Assembly (NCBI GenBank): GCA_900546255.1
Contig: URCB01000005.1
Coordinates: 1 to 64,000, forward strand
DNA: 64,000 nucleotides
Direction of reading: 5' to 3'
From: an uncultured Eubacteriales bacterium
GTDB lineage: Bacteria > Bacillota > Clostridia > Oscillospirales > Oscillospiraceae
Shown: piece by piece, positions 1 through 7,574 of the stretch
Layout of the letters: each line of letters opens with the position of its first letter
Numbering within the stretch: position 1 is the first letter of the stretch
The notes under the pieces: model-generated
The model's database searches: none
What the model was told of the DNA's origin: nothing
Seen by the model: the letters and a program-made list of their open reading frames with translations, nothing else
Program-made: the position numbers and the translations under genes

Positions 1-82
1 GGGCTTCCTCCTGTTTTCTTTTTTCTTTTTGTTTATTGTCGTATTGGGTTTTAACTTCTTTGATCTTATCAAACCATCCCAT
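1..82 (-). CDS. Partial CDS, highly charged N-terminus (runs off window)
   Basis: A minus-strand reading frame starts at ATG 80-82 and stays open to the window edge, giving 27 visible residues beginning MGWFDKIKEV and then rich in Lys, Gln and Glu. A GAGG ribosome site lies about 6 nt upstream. The charged helical start resembles short cytoplasmic proteins that carry a zinc-ribbon or SHOCT domain further on. That part is outside the window, so the function is open. It lies downstream of two zinc-ribbon genes on the same strand, separated by a hairpin at 119-152. Confidence 0.55.
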   Translation of the reverse strand, partial: MGWFDKIKEVKTQYDNKQKEKRKQEEA

Positions 83-118
83 GTGGCCTCATTCCGTCCT
101 CTCGAAAAGTATTTTGAG

Positions 119-155
119 AAAGACCTGTGGTCATGTGAACCGCCACAGGTCTTTT
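119..155. terminator. Hairpin between the zinc-ribbon genes and the partial CDS
   Basis: AAGACCTGTGG (about 120-130) pairs with CCACAGGTCTT (about 143-153). The plus side ends in CTTTTT and the minus side in TTTCTC, so it could stop transcripts from either direction. It probably separates the zinc-ribbon pair from the gene at 1-82, perhaps only partially. Confidence 0.5.
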
Positions 156-172
156 TAAGGGGAATCCCCTTT

Positions 173-304
173 TTATTTCTTTTTCAGTTTGCCGCCGCAA
201 CGGGGGCATTTCGTTGAGAGTACCTTTGTCCAATCAGGGACCAAAACTTTTACTTCGTAATCACAGTTTTCATTTTCACATTTAAACCATCCGTCATTTG
301 CCAC
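173..304 (-). CDS. Small zinc-ribbon protein (43 aa)
   Basis: GTG start at 302-304, preceded by AAAGGAGGAG 6 nt upstream; stop TAA at 173-175. The 43-residue product has a four-cysteine ribbon: C9 and C14 near the start (FKCENENCDYE) and a CPRCGGK knuckle at the end, followed by a basic tail. Such single-ribbon proteins bind zinc structurally; the partner is unknown. Its ribosome site lies just after the stop of the next zinc-ribbon gene (322-432), so the two are probably co-transcribed. Identification rests on the start signal and the cysteine pattern. Confidence 0.75.
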   Translation of the reverse strand: MANDGWFKCENENCDYEVKVLVPDWTKVLSTKCPRCGGKLKKK

Positions 305-321
305 GTTAATCTCCTCCTTTT

Positions 322-432
322 TCATTTCTTCTCTGTATACACATTACCGCAATTCATACACTCATAATAATCATGGGTTGGGGAACTCCCTTTGACTTGT
401 GTATTGATCGATCCACACTTGGGGCATGCCAT
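322..432 (-). CDS. Tiny zinc-ribbon protein (36 aa)
   Basis: ATG at 430-432 with an AGGAGG site about 9 nt upstream; TGA at 322-324. The 36 residues form one zinc ribbon: a CPKCGS knuckle at residues 3-8 and CMNCGN near residues 25-30, ending in Lys-Lys. It is the first gene after a good minus-strand promoter (477-505), so it likely leads a two-gene transcript with the zinc ribbon at 173-304. Function unknown; RNA or protein binding is plausible. Confidence 0.75.
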   Translation of the reverse strand: MACPKCGSINTQVKGSSPTHDYYECMNCGNVYTEKK

Positions 433-476
433 AAACCTTCCCTCCTTTTGGTACACAGTGCCGTCTCCTTGCCCTA

Positions 477-505
477 AGAATATCCCTCCAGGATATAAAT
501 GTCAA
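477..505 (-). promoter_or_regulatory. Promoter of the zinc-ribbon genes
   Basis: Reading the minus strand: TTGACA (500-505), a 17-bp spacer, and TATTCT (477-482), about 45 bp before the ATG of the 36-aa zinc-ribbon gene. The -35 hexamer is a perfect consensus. The promoter faces away from the XRE gene at 581. Confidence 0.7.
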
Positions 506-580
506 GCATTATTTATGTTTTAATTTATTTTTATGTCTCTGTTTTCCCATTACAATAGACATACTTCAGGGGGTGAGCCT

Positions 581-910
581 ATGGATATAGACATCGACTA
601 CAAGGAGATCGGAAAACGGATCGCCCGGCGCCGCAAGGAGCTGGGGCTCAAGCAATCCCAACTTAGTGAACTGGTTGGGATCAGTGACCCTTATATGTCA
701 AATATCGAACGCGCCACCTCAATCCCCTCTACCGAGGTCATCCTACGTCTGGCCATCGCTCTGAAAACCACGCCGGATGCGTTTCTGGTAGGTTCTGTCC
801 ATCACCGGGACAACCCCAAACAGGATATCGAGGACCTTCTCTCCTCCCTATCAGACCAGCAGCTGCAAATGGCCAAAAGCTTTTTATGCTGGCTGCGTGA
901 CCAACCCTGA
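581..910 (+). CDS. XRE-family helix-turn-helix regulator (109 aa)
   Basis: The N-terminal ~65 residues are a typical XRE/Cro-CI DNA-binding domain: IGKRIARRRKELGLKQSQLS, then a recognition helix with YMSNIE and a hydrophobic fourth helix. The C-terminal ~35 residues are a short helical tail that may dimerise. ATG 581 was chosen because AGGGGG lies about 8 nt upstream; an in-frame ATG at 533 lacks a ribosome site. It is divergent from the zinc-ribbon genes, so it may regulate them or itself. A TACAAT at 551-556 could be its -10. Confidence 0.85.
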   Translation: MDIDIDYKEIGKRIARRRKELGLKQSQLSELVGISDPYMSNIERATSIPSTEVILRLAIALKTTPDAFLVGSVHHRDNPKQDIEDLLSSLSDQQLQMAKSFLCWLRDQP

Positions 911-1011
911 GAGGCATCCTTCTTTGCAAAGAAATCATCCTCCACCTAGACGGTCTCACCGACCGCCAGGCAGAGGCTTTGATCCGTTTGGTTGAAACCA
1001 TGAAAGAGTAA
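901..1011 (+). pseudogene. Start-less ORF, possible relic of a regulator tail
   Basis: Directly after the XRE stop, a second frame is open from 901 to TAA 1009-1011. It encodes a protein-like helix (KEIILHLDGLTDRQAEAL and on to LVETMKE) with no ATG, GTG or TTG start in frame. The sequence resembles the C-terminal tail of small XRE proteins, so it may be a leftover from a tandem or longer gene. A non-standard start cannot be excluded. Confidence 0.35.
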
Positions 1012-1057
1012 ACCGCGGCAGAGGGTCTTTCCCCTCGCCGCGGTTTCCACGTTTTTC
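1010..1057 (+). terminator. Terminator after the XRE gene
   Basis: AAACCGCGGC (1010-1019) pairs with GCCGCGGTTT (1037-1046), followed shortly by CGTTTTT. Confidence 0.7.
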
Positions 1058-1176
1058 CCAACCGTCACCCCCGCTTCAGGAGTTCTCCTCCCAGGGCGGG
1101 GTCTTTATTTTCCCTTCCTCTCCCCCCAGCGCCCTCCCCCGCCTCTCAAAAAATAGGATATTCTGGAAAATGCGGA

Positions 1177-1201
1177 TTGACAAAAAAAAACGAGATATAA
1201 T
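1177..1201 (+). promoter_or_regulatory. Candidate promoter with a short spacer
   Basis: TTGACA at 1177-1182 and TATAAT at 1196-1201 precede the START-like gene. Both hexamers are perfect but only 13 bp apart (17 is usual), with eight A residues inside. It is either an unusual promoter or a real -10 with a weaker -35 further upstream. Confidence 0.45.
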
Positions 1202-1241
1202 CTGCAAGGTTTGTCTACGATTATAAGAAAGGAGAGAAAAC

Positions 1242-1742
1242 ATGAAATTAGAGAACACGAAAGAGTTTCCCTTTTCTATGGAAACCGCGTGGGCTGCCCT
1301 CCACAAGCCGGCCATGCTGGACGTGGAGGTGGGCTCGGAAGTCCGTGTGATCTCCGACACCACCTGGGAAGCCCACAACAAGGACTCCGGCACCGTCACC
1401 GCCTACTCGGCCTCCTTTGATGAGGAGAACAAGGTCCTCATCATCGACGGGGTGAGCAGCATCGACAACCACCACGATCACATGTACCTCACCCTGACGG
1501 AGCTGGCCCCGGACCGGGTCTCCCTGGAGATCGTCATTGAGATCAACACCGGCCTGCACCTCATTGCCAAGGCCCTGGGCGCCCTGCTGGCCAAGCCCAT
1601 GCAGTCCATCATCACCAAGCACATCTACCACAACTTCGAGGCCCTCTGCACCGGGCAGGAGACCCGCCGCATGTCCAAAGCTGAGCTGGACGACATCGCC
1701 AAGAAGACCTTTGAACGGAAACACGGACAGGAGGAACCCTGA
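1242..1742 (+). CDS. START/SRPBCC-like protein (166 aa)
   Basis: The length, alternating strands and long C-terminal helix (about residues 105-160) suggest a START/polyketide-cyclase-type helix-grip fold, which binds hydrophobic ligands. The start is ATG 1242, with GAAAGGAG 7-8 nt upstream. Residues 3-20 (LENTKEFPFSMETAWAAL) match the way SRPBCC proteins open. It ends one base before the next gene, a membrane protein, so the two are likely translated together. No catalytic residues are evident; the substrate is unknown. Confidence 0.55.
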   Translation: MKLENTKEFPFSMETAWAALHKPAMLDVEVGSEVRVISDTTWEAHNKDSGTVTAYSASFDEENKVLIIDGVSSIDNHHDHMYLTLTELAPDRVSLEIVIEINTGLHLIAKALGALLAKPMQSIITKHIYHNFEALCTGQETRRMSKAELDDIAKKTFERKHGQEEP

Positions 1743-1743
1743 T

Positions 1744-2115
1744 ATGAAGAACTACAACAAAAGCTCCCTGAAAGCCCTTGGGGTGATGATGGTCCTCTTC
1801 GCCATCATCTATTCCCTGGTGGGGACCCTGGCCCTGGCCGGCGTGGTCTCCGGCGCCCTTCCCGGGCACGAGTCGGAGGAGATCCTCATCGTGGTCCTGG
1901 GCTATGCCGTGGCCCTGCTGGCCCTGATCTGCGGCATCGTGTGCATCGCCGGCAACGTGGGGGCTTCCAAGGTGTTCGGCATGCTCTTCTGCCTGCTGGG
2001 CCTGGCCGCGCTGATCTATCAGCAGGTCACCAACGGCACCTTCAGCACCTTTGACTGCCTGGCCATGTGCTTTGGCGCCGCCATCTTCTCCATCGCCTCC
2101 AAGACAGAAGGCTGA
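1744..2115 (+). CDS. Small four-helix membrane protein (123 aa)
   Basis: ATG 1744 follows the TGA of the START-like gene by a single base. Four hydrophobic segments are visible at about residues 11-35, 45-68, 73-91 and 100-118, with short loops and no conserved polar motif. The AGGAGG-like site lies within the end of the preceding gene. No family recognised. The coupling suggests it works with the START-like protein, perhaps in a lipid-related process, but that is inference only. Confidence 0.75.
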   Translation: MKNYNKSSLKALGVMMVLFAIIYSLVGTLALAGVVSGALPGHESEEILIVVLGYAVALLALICGIVCIAGNVGASKVFGMLFCLLGLAALIYQQVTNGTFSTFDCLAMCFGAAIFSIASKTEG

Positions 2116-2141
2116 GCCAGGCAAAGCACTTCCCAAAACCC

Positions 2142-2195
2142 AAACATCCCCGCCCCGGGAGGGTTTCCCTCCCAAGGCGGGGATGTTTCTGTTTT
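2142..2195. terminator. Bidirectional terminator between membrane gene and pyk
   Basis: A 13-bp stem, AAACATCCCCGCC (2142-2154) with GGCGGGGATGTTT (2176-2188), then TTCTGTTTT on the plus side. It lies between two convergent genes, so it can serve both. Confidence 0.75.
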
Positions 2196-2207
2196 CTAGT
2201 ACCTTAC

Positions 2208-3950
2208 TCACTCCGCCAGGCTCTGCACCGACCCCTGCCGGCAGTCCATGGAGACCTTCATCCCATCCTGCAGGGTGCGGGTGGCGCCAATGGCCCCCAC
2301 AATGACGGCCTTATTCAGGCTCAGCCCCACCACAGCAGCGTGGCTGCCCATGCCGTTCTCCTCCGTGATGACGCCGATGGCGTCCCGGATATAGGGGAGC
2401 ATCTCGTTGTTGGTGTGGGGCACCACCAGGATCATGCCGGGGCGGAACTTCTGCTTCACGTCCTCCAAGGTCCGGCAGACGCAGAGGACGCCCTTCACGT
2501 TCTCATTGCCCACGCCGGCGCCGCTGATGAGGCTGCTGCCCACCAGGTGGACCTTAATCATGTTGGTGGTGCCGGCAATGCCCGCAGGGACGCCGGCGGT
2601 GACCACCGCAATCTCCCCGTCGTGGATGAGCCCAGCCTCCTTGGCCACGGCTACAGAGCCTTCAATCATCTCATCGGTGCTCTGGACGTACGGCATGATG
2701 AGGGGCTTCACCCCCCAGGTGAGGGAGAGCTGCCGCTGCACCGGTTCATCCATGACGCAGGCAATGATGGGGGTCTCCGGCCGGAACCGGCTGATGAGCC
2801 GGGGGGTGGCCCCGCTCTTGGTGACGGTGATGATGGCGGAGGCGTTGGTATCCGTCGCGGTGGTGCAGGCGGCGTGGGCGGTGGCCCCGCCGATGCCCAG
2901 CCGGATGTCCGGCGTCATGTTGCGCATACGGCCGAAATAGTTGATGTCCGCCTCCGTCCGCTCGGCGATGGCGGCCATGGTTTTTACCGCCTCTACAGGG
3001 TACTTGCCGGCGGCAGTTTCCCCGGAGAGCATGATGGCCGAGGTGCCGTCGTAGACGGCGTTGGCCACGTCGGTGATCTCCGCCCGAGTGGGGCGGGGGT
3101 TGGTGATCATACTGTCCAGCATCTGGGTGGCGGTGATGACGTGTTTGCCATAGCCCAGGGTGTAGGCAATGATGTCCTTCTGGATCACGGGGATCTCGGT
3201 GAAGTCAATCTCCACCCCCATGTCTCCCCGGGCGATCATCACGCCGTCCACCACGGCCAGGATCTCGTCCACGTTGTTCACGCCCTCCTGGTTTTCCAGT
3301 TTGGCGATGATGCGCATGTTGGAGTGGTTTTCATCCAGCATCCGGCGGATCTCCATGGCGTCCTGGGCGGTGCGGCAGAAGGAGGCGGCAATAAAGTCAA
3401 ACCCCTCCTCGATACCGAAGCGGATATCCGCCCGGTCCTGGGCGCTCATATAGGGCATGGACAGGTGGACGCCGGGGACGTTGACCCCCTTGCGGTCCTT
3501 AACCGCGCCGCCGTTCTCCACCCGGCAGATTACGTCGGTCTCCGTCTTCTCCACCACTTTCATGCTGATCAGGCCGTCATCCAGCATAACCTGGCTGCCC
3601 AGGCGCACATCCTGGGCCAGGTTTTTATAGGTGACGCTGCAAATCTCCCGGGTGCCGGTGACCTCCCGGGCGGTGAGGGTAAAGTGCTGGCCGGTCTCCA
3701 GGTACACCTCTCCCTTTTCAAAGGTCTTCAGGCGGATCTCCGGTCCCTTGGTGTCCAGCAGGGCGGCCACCGGGATGTTCAATTTTTTGCGCAGGTCTTT
3801 GAGCATCTCCAGCCGGCGTTTGTGGTCCTCGTGGGTGCCATGGGAGAAGTTGAAGCGGGCCACATCCATGCCGCTTTTCATCATGGCCTCCAAGATTTCC
3901 GGGGAGTCCGTGGACGGACCCAGGGTGCAGATAATTTTGGTCTTTCTCAT
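2208..3950 (-). CDS. pyk: Pyruvate kinase with C-terminal PEP-utilizer domain
   Basis: Catalyses PEP + ADP to pyruvate + ATP in glycolysis (cytosol). At 580 residues it is about 100 longer than the basic enzyme. Residues 1-470 hold the barrel: N-terminal KTKIICTLGPST, the catalytic-lysine signature IIAKLENQEGVNN, and a GDMGVE metal/substrate motif. Residues ~480-580 form a PEP-utilizer swivelling domain (GMGSHAAVVG), as known for Bacillus-type Pyk. The start is ATG 3950, with GGAGGT 8 nt upstream; upstream in-frame codons have no ribosome site. It has its own promoter (4005-4034). Confidence 0.95.
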   Translation of the reverse strand: MRKTKIICTLGPSTDSPEILEAMMKSGMDVARFNFSHGTHEDHKRRLEMLKDLRKKLNIPVAALLDTKGPEIRLKTFEKGEVYLETGQHFTLTAREVTGTREICSVTYKNLAQDVRLGSQVMLDDGLISMKVVEKTETDVICRVENGGAVKDRKGVNVPGVHLSMPYMSAQDRADIRFGIEEGFDFIAASFCRTAQDAMEIRRMLDENHSNMRIIAKLENQEGVNNVDEILAVVDGVMIARGDMGVEIDFTEIPVIQKDIIAYTLGYGKHVITATQMLDSMITNPRPTRAEITDVANAVYDGTSAIMLSGETAAGKYPVEAVKTMAAIAERTEADINYFGRMRNMTPDIRLGIGGATAHAACTTATDTNASAIITVTKSGATPRLISRFRPETPIIACVMDEPVQRQLSLTWGVKPLIMPYVQSTDEMIEGSVAVAKEAGLIHDGEIAVVTAGVPAGIAGTTNMIKVHLVGSSLISGAGVGNENVKGVLCVCRTLEDVKQKFRPGMILVVPHTNNEMLPYIRDAIGVITEENGMGSHAAVVGLSLNKAVIVGAIGATRTLQDGMKVSMDCRQGSVQSLAE

Positions 3951-4004
3951 AGGGCAGCACCTCCATTTGGCTGTCATTTCCTTTGGCATTCCTCGTACCT
4001 GCCT

Positions 4005-4034
4005 ATTGTACACCAAATGCATGGGAAAAGGCAA
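4005..4034 (-). promoter_or_regulatory. Promoter of pyk
   Basis: Minus strand: TTGCCT (4029-4034), 18-bp spacer, TACAAT (4005-4010). It sits in the short gap between the permease gene and pyk. Confidence 0.65.
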
Positions 4035-4041
4035 CTCCCAT

Positions 4042-4890
4042 TTACCCCCGCTGCCGGGGGTGCAGCGCCTTTCGCAGCCCCTCCCCCACCAGCAGCAGGG
4101 CCAGCGCGGTGGCCACAATGCACAGCCCCGGCGGGATCCACGCCCAGGGGCGGGTGGTGAGGTTCACCAGCTCCATGGCGCACTGGGCCATGTTCCCCCA
4201 GGAGGCCTCCGGCGTGCGCAGGCCCACCCCCAGAAAGCTCAGGCTGGACTCCGACAGGATGGCCCGCACCACCTTCAGGGGCAGCGCCGCCCACACAGGG
4301 GAGACCACGTTGGGCAGAATGGTGCGAAAGAGGATGTCCCGGTCCGTGGCCCCCAGAACCCGGGAGGCCTCCACATACTCCGCCTTTTTGGCGCTGAGGG
4401 TGCCGCTGTACACCAGCCGGGCCACCGAGGCCCACCCCAGGCCGCCGATCACCAGGATGATGTTCCACACCGAGGGCCCCACCAGGTTCACGATGGCCAG
4501 CACCAGGATGATGCTGGGGAAGGACTGGAAGGTGTCGCAGGCCCGCATGATCCAGTATTCCCACTTTCCCCCTTTATACCCCGCCAAAAGGCCCAAGGGG
4601 ACCCCCAGCACCGCCCCCAGGGCGGCGGAGGCAAACCCCACCAGCAGGGAGGTCCGCCCCCCATAGAGGAGGCGGGCAAAGATATCCCGGCCCACGTCGT
4701 CGGTCCCCAGCAGGTGCTGGCTGCTGGGAGGGGCCCAGAAACCCGCTTCCCGGTCGGTGAGGTTGGGGTCCTGCCCCAGAAACAGGGGGAGGAGGAGCAC
4801 CACCAGAATTTCCACCCCCAGGAACACAGCAGCGGCGGCCGCCCGGCGGTCGGCCCAAAAGGCCCGGAGGATGGGGTGTGTCTTTTTCAT
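4042..4890 (-). CDS. Peptide/nickel-type ABC transporter permease (DppC-like)
   Basis: Inner-membrane permease of the DppC/OppC type (282 aa). It has an N-terminal membrane helix (residues ~18-38), an extracytoplasmic linker containing the family motif HLLGTDDVGRDIFARLLYG, then five or six helices with the EAA loop (EASRVLGATDRDILFRTILP). ATG 4890 overlaps the stop of the DppB-like gene by four bases (ATGA), which fixes the start. It pairs with the DppB-like permease and the binding protein at 5943-7574. No ATPase genes follow in this window. Confidence 0.9.
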   Translation of the reverse strand: MKKTHPILRAFWADRRAAAAAVFLGVEILVVLLLPLFLGQDPNLTDREAGFWAPPSSQHLLGTDDVGRDIFARLLYGGRTSLLVGFASAALGAVLGVPLGLLAGYKGGKWEYWIMRACDTFQSFPSIILVLAIVNLVGPSVWNIILVIGGLGWASVARLVYSGTLSAKKAEYVEASRVLGATDRDILFRTILPNVVSPVWAALPLKVVRAILSESSLSFLGVGLRTPEASWGNMAQCAMELVNLTTRPWAWIPPGLCIVATALALLLVGEGLRKALHPRQRG

Positions 4891-5852
4891 GGCTTGCCAC
4901 CTCCCCAGCCCACCCCTGGGTCCACCAGGCGGTAGACGATGTCCATGAGGATCCCCGTGGCCAGCACCGCCAAGGCGATGAGGACGGTGACCCCCATCAC
5001 CACCGTATAGTCCCGGCTGGACACCGAGTTGAAGAGAAGGCTCCCCATCCCTGGCCAGCCGAAGATCCGCTCCACCACCAGGGAACCGCCGATGATGTGG
5101 GGAATGTGGTTTAAGATCGTAGTGACCACCGGCAGCAGGGCCGTGCGGAAGCCGTGCTTCCACACCACCGCCCACTCCGACAGACCCTTGGCCCGGGCGG
5201 TGCGGATGTAGTCCTCCCCCAAAACTTCCCCGCAGGCGGTGGCGGTCTGCCGGACCAGGCTGCCCAAACTGCTCACACACACCACTGCAGCCGGCAGCAG
5301 CAAGTGGTGCAGCAGGTCCCCTACGCTCCCGCCGCTGCCGGCGGAATACATCCCCGCAGCCGGGAGCCACCCCAGCACCACGGAGAAGAGGAAGATACCC
5401 AGGATACACAGGAAGAATCCCGGCGCACTAAAGCTCAAAAGGGTCAGCCCCCCTGCCAGCTTACTCCACCGGGAGTGGGGCTTCCAGGCCGCCATCACCC
5501 CCAGGGGGATGCCGATGAGCACCGCTGCGGCCACCCCAGTGCCTGTGAGGATCAGGGAGGGGACCACCCGCTGGGCCACCATGTCCAGCACCGGCTGCCC
5601 GGTGCGGTAGGACTGGCCTAGGTCGCCGGTGAGCAGCTCCCCCAACCACAGCAGGTAACGGACCGGGAGAGGTTTGTCCAGACCGAGATTTGCCTCCAGC
5701 GCGGCCTGGGCGGCCGCGCTGGAGGCGTCTTCTCCCCCTGCCAAATCCGCAATGGTGGCAGGGGCCATATTGATGAGAATGAATACCAGAAGGGTGATGC
5801 CGAAAAACACCGGGATCGCACCCAACACACGTTTTACGATATAGTTTGCCAA
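4887..5852 (-). CDS. Peptide/nickel-type ABC transporter permease (DppB-like)
   Basis: 321-residue DppB/OppB-type permease: N-terminal helix (YIVKRVLGAIPVFFGITLLV), periplasmic-type loop with LGLDKPLPVRYLLWL, about five further helices, and the EAA-like loop ARAKGLSEWAVVWKHGFR. The start is TTG (5850-5852) preceded by AGGAGG 8 nt upstream, with no ATG nearby. It lies between the binding protein and the DppC-like gene, which it overlaps by 4 nt. The likely substrate class is oligopeptides or similar small solutes; specificity cannot be read. Confidence 0.9.
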   Translation of the reverse strand: MANYIVKRVLGAIPVFFGITLLVFILINMAPATIADLAGGEDASSAAAQAALEANLGLDKPLPVRYLLWLGELLTGDLGQSYRTGQPVLDMVAQRVVPSLILTGTGVAAAVLIGIPLGVMAAWKPHSRWSKLAGGLTLLSFSAPGFFLCILGIFLFSVVLGWLPAAGMYSAGSGGSVGDLLHHLLLPAAVVCVSSLGSLVRQTATACGEVLGEDYIRTARAKGLSEWAVVWKHGFRTALLPVVTTILNHIPHIIGGSLVVERIFGWPGMGSLLFNSVSSRDYTVVMGVTVLIALAVLATGILMDIVYRLVDPGVGWGGGKP

Positions 5853-5942
5853 AGAAAATTCCTCCTACACTTCCGGCCCCGGAGGGCACAGGCCGCGGCA
5901 GGCGGCCTTACGGAGGTTACAAAATAATGGTGCGGGCCCCGG

Positions 5943-7574
5943 TTATGCCTGGGTCATCTCCCACTGCCACACGTTTTCGTTGCAGCAGGCCGCGGCGGCA
6001 TAGTCAATGCCGGTGACCGTCTTGGACTGCACATGCAGGGCATAGGAGAACCACAGGGGGATAAAGGGCATCTCCTGATTCAAGAGGGCTTCCCACTCGT
6101 CCACCAGGTCGATGCGGGCGGTCTCGTTGGTCTCCTCCTCCAAGGCGGTGAGCAGGGTAGTGTACTGGCTCAGGTCGGGCACCCAGAAGAGGTTATTGTC
6201 CGCGGTGAACCGGCTGCCGGTGAACCACAGGGGCAGGCTGGTGGGGGTGTGGCTGGCCACGGCCAGGTCGTAGGTGCCGTCGCTCATGCCGGCGAACATG
6301 GTCGCGGAGTCCACCGTCTCAATCTCCACCTGGATCCCCACATCCGCCAGGTTTTGCTGGATCAGGGCGGCCAGGCTGGCCCGCTGGCTGGTGCAGGCCA
6401 GGGTGAAGGTCTCCCCATCGTATCCCGCCTGGGCCAGCAGTTCCTTGGCCCCTTCAGGGTCGTAGGCGCTCTCCCCTGCCGGCCGGGAGTACTCCGTTCC
6501 CGGCAGGATGCTGGTGTTGGTCACCGTACCCAGGGAACCGGTGTTCTGCTGGCACAGCAGTTCCTTGTCCAGGGCCTTCTCGATGGCGTGGCGCAGGTCG
6601 GCGCTGTCCACCGTCTCGTTGTTGATCATCAGTTCATAGAAGGTGCTGGGCACCGTCCCCTCCTCCACGGCGAAGCCGGCCTGCTCCGCCACGGGGCGGT
6701 TCTCTTCCGAGATGCTCCCGCCGAAGGTGTAGTAGTCCAGGTCCCCGGCGATGAGGGCGGTGAGGAGGTTTGCCTTGTCCATCACGGTGATGGTCAGGGT
6801 GTCAAACCCTGGGGCCCCCAGCTGGTAGTCCTTGTTGGCCGACAGCACCAGGGTGCTGCCGGAAACCTCGGAGACGAACTGGCAAGGGCCGGAGCCCACG
6901 GGGTTCTGCCAGAAGTCGCTGGTGACCAAATCCTCCGGGGCGATGTCCGTCAGCAGGTGGGTGGGCAGGACATAGATGTCCCGGTTATACTCCACCAGAA
7001 ACTCTTCCGGGACAACGGGATTGTCAAAGGTGAGCTTCAGGGTATGCTCGTCCACCGCCTCGGCCCCCAGGTTCTCCCCTTCGATGGCAGCGCCGATCTC
7101 GTCGGTGCCGGTGAGGCCAGCAAAGGTATCCCGCCCCAGGACGTTGCAGGCAGGGTTGGTCACCAGGGCGATGGTGTCCACCCAATGCTGGGCGGTGACG
7201 GGGGTGCCGTCGTGGAAAGCGGCCCCTTCATCCAGGTGGAACAGGATGGCATACCCGTCGTCGGCGCTCTCCCAGCTGGTGGCCGCCCGGGGAGAGCAGG
7301 TGCCGTCGGGCTGGATGTAAGCCAGGCGGTCATAGAGCTTGTCGTAGATGATCCGGGAATAGTTGCTGCCGGAAACGCTGTAGTAGGGCATCAGGGAGTC
7401 CCAGGAATTGGAGATGCCGTAGTTGAGGTTGACCCCTTCGGCCTGTCCGCTGGTCTCGGTCCCTGTGTCGGTTTGGCTCTGCTGCTGGGGCTGGTTCCCA
7501 CAGGAAACCAGCCCCAGGACCATGGTGAAAACCAAAGTCAGCGCCAACAGGCGGAACATATGGTGTCGTTTCAA
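5943..7574 (-). CDS. Extracellular solute-binding lipoprotein, family 5
   Basis: 543-residue binding protein of a peptide-type ABC importer. A lipoprotein signal ends in LVSC with the lipidated Cys at residue 25, followed by a Gln/Ser/Thr-rich linker; the rest has the family-5 layout (LNYGISNSWDSLMPYYSVSG at the start of the fold, later the LRHAIEKALDKELL helix). The start is TTG 7572-7574, overlapping the hprK stop (TTGA), with GGAGGAG 6 nt upstream inside hprK; the nearest ATG is too far from that site. It delivers substrate to the permeases downstream. Confidence 0.9.
   Translation of the reverse strand: MKRHHMFRLLALTLVFTMVLGLVSCGNQPQQQSQTDTGTETSGQAEGVNLNYGISNSWDSLMPYYSVSGSNYSRIIYDKLYDRLAYIQPDGTCSPRAATSWESADDGYAILFHLDEGAAFHDGTPVTAQHWVDTIALVTNPACNVLGRDTFAGLTGTDEIGAAIEGENLGAEAVDEHTLKLTFDNPVVPEEFLVEYNRDIYVLPTHLLTDIAPEDLVTSDFWQNPVGSGPCQFVSEVSGSTLVLSANKDYQLGAPGFDTLTITVMDKANLLTALIAGDLDYYTFGGSISEENRPVAEQAGFAVEEGTVPSTFYELMINNETVDSADLRHAIEKALDKELLCQQNTGSLGTVTNTSILPGTEYSRPAGESAYDPEGAKELLAQAGYDGETFTLACTSQRASLAALIQQNLADVGIQVEIETVDSATMFAGMSDGTYDLAVASHTPTSLPLWFTGSRFTADNNLFWVPDLSQYTTLLTALEEETNETARIDLVDEWEALLNQEMPFIPLWFSYALHVQSKTVTGIDYAAAACCNENVWQWEMTQA

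Noticed and set aside
2067..4160. Long plus-strand ORF of 697 codons
   Set aside because: It is the antisense shadow of pyk and has a His/Gly/Asp-rich, non-protein-like composition typical of GC-rich reverse frames.
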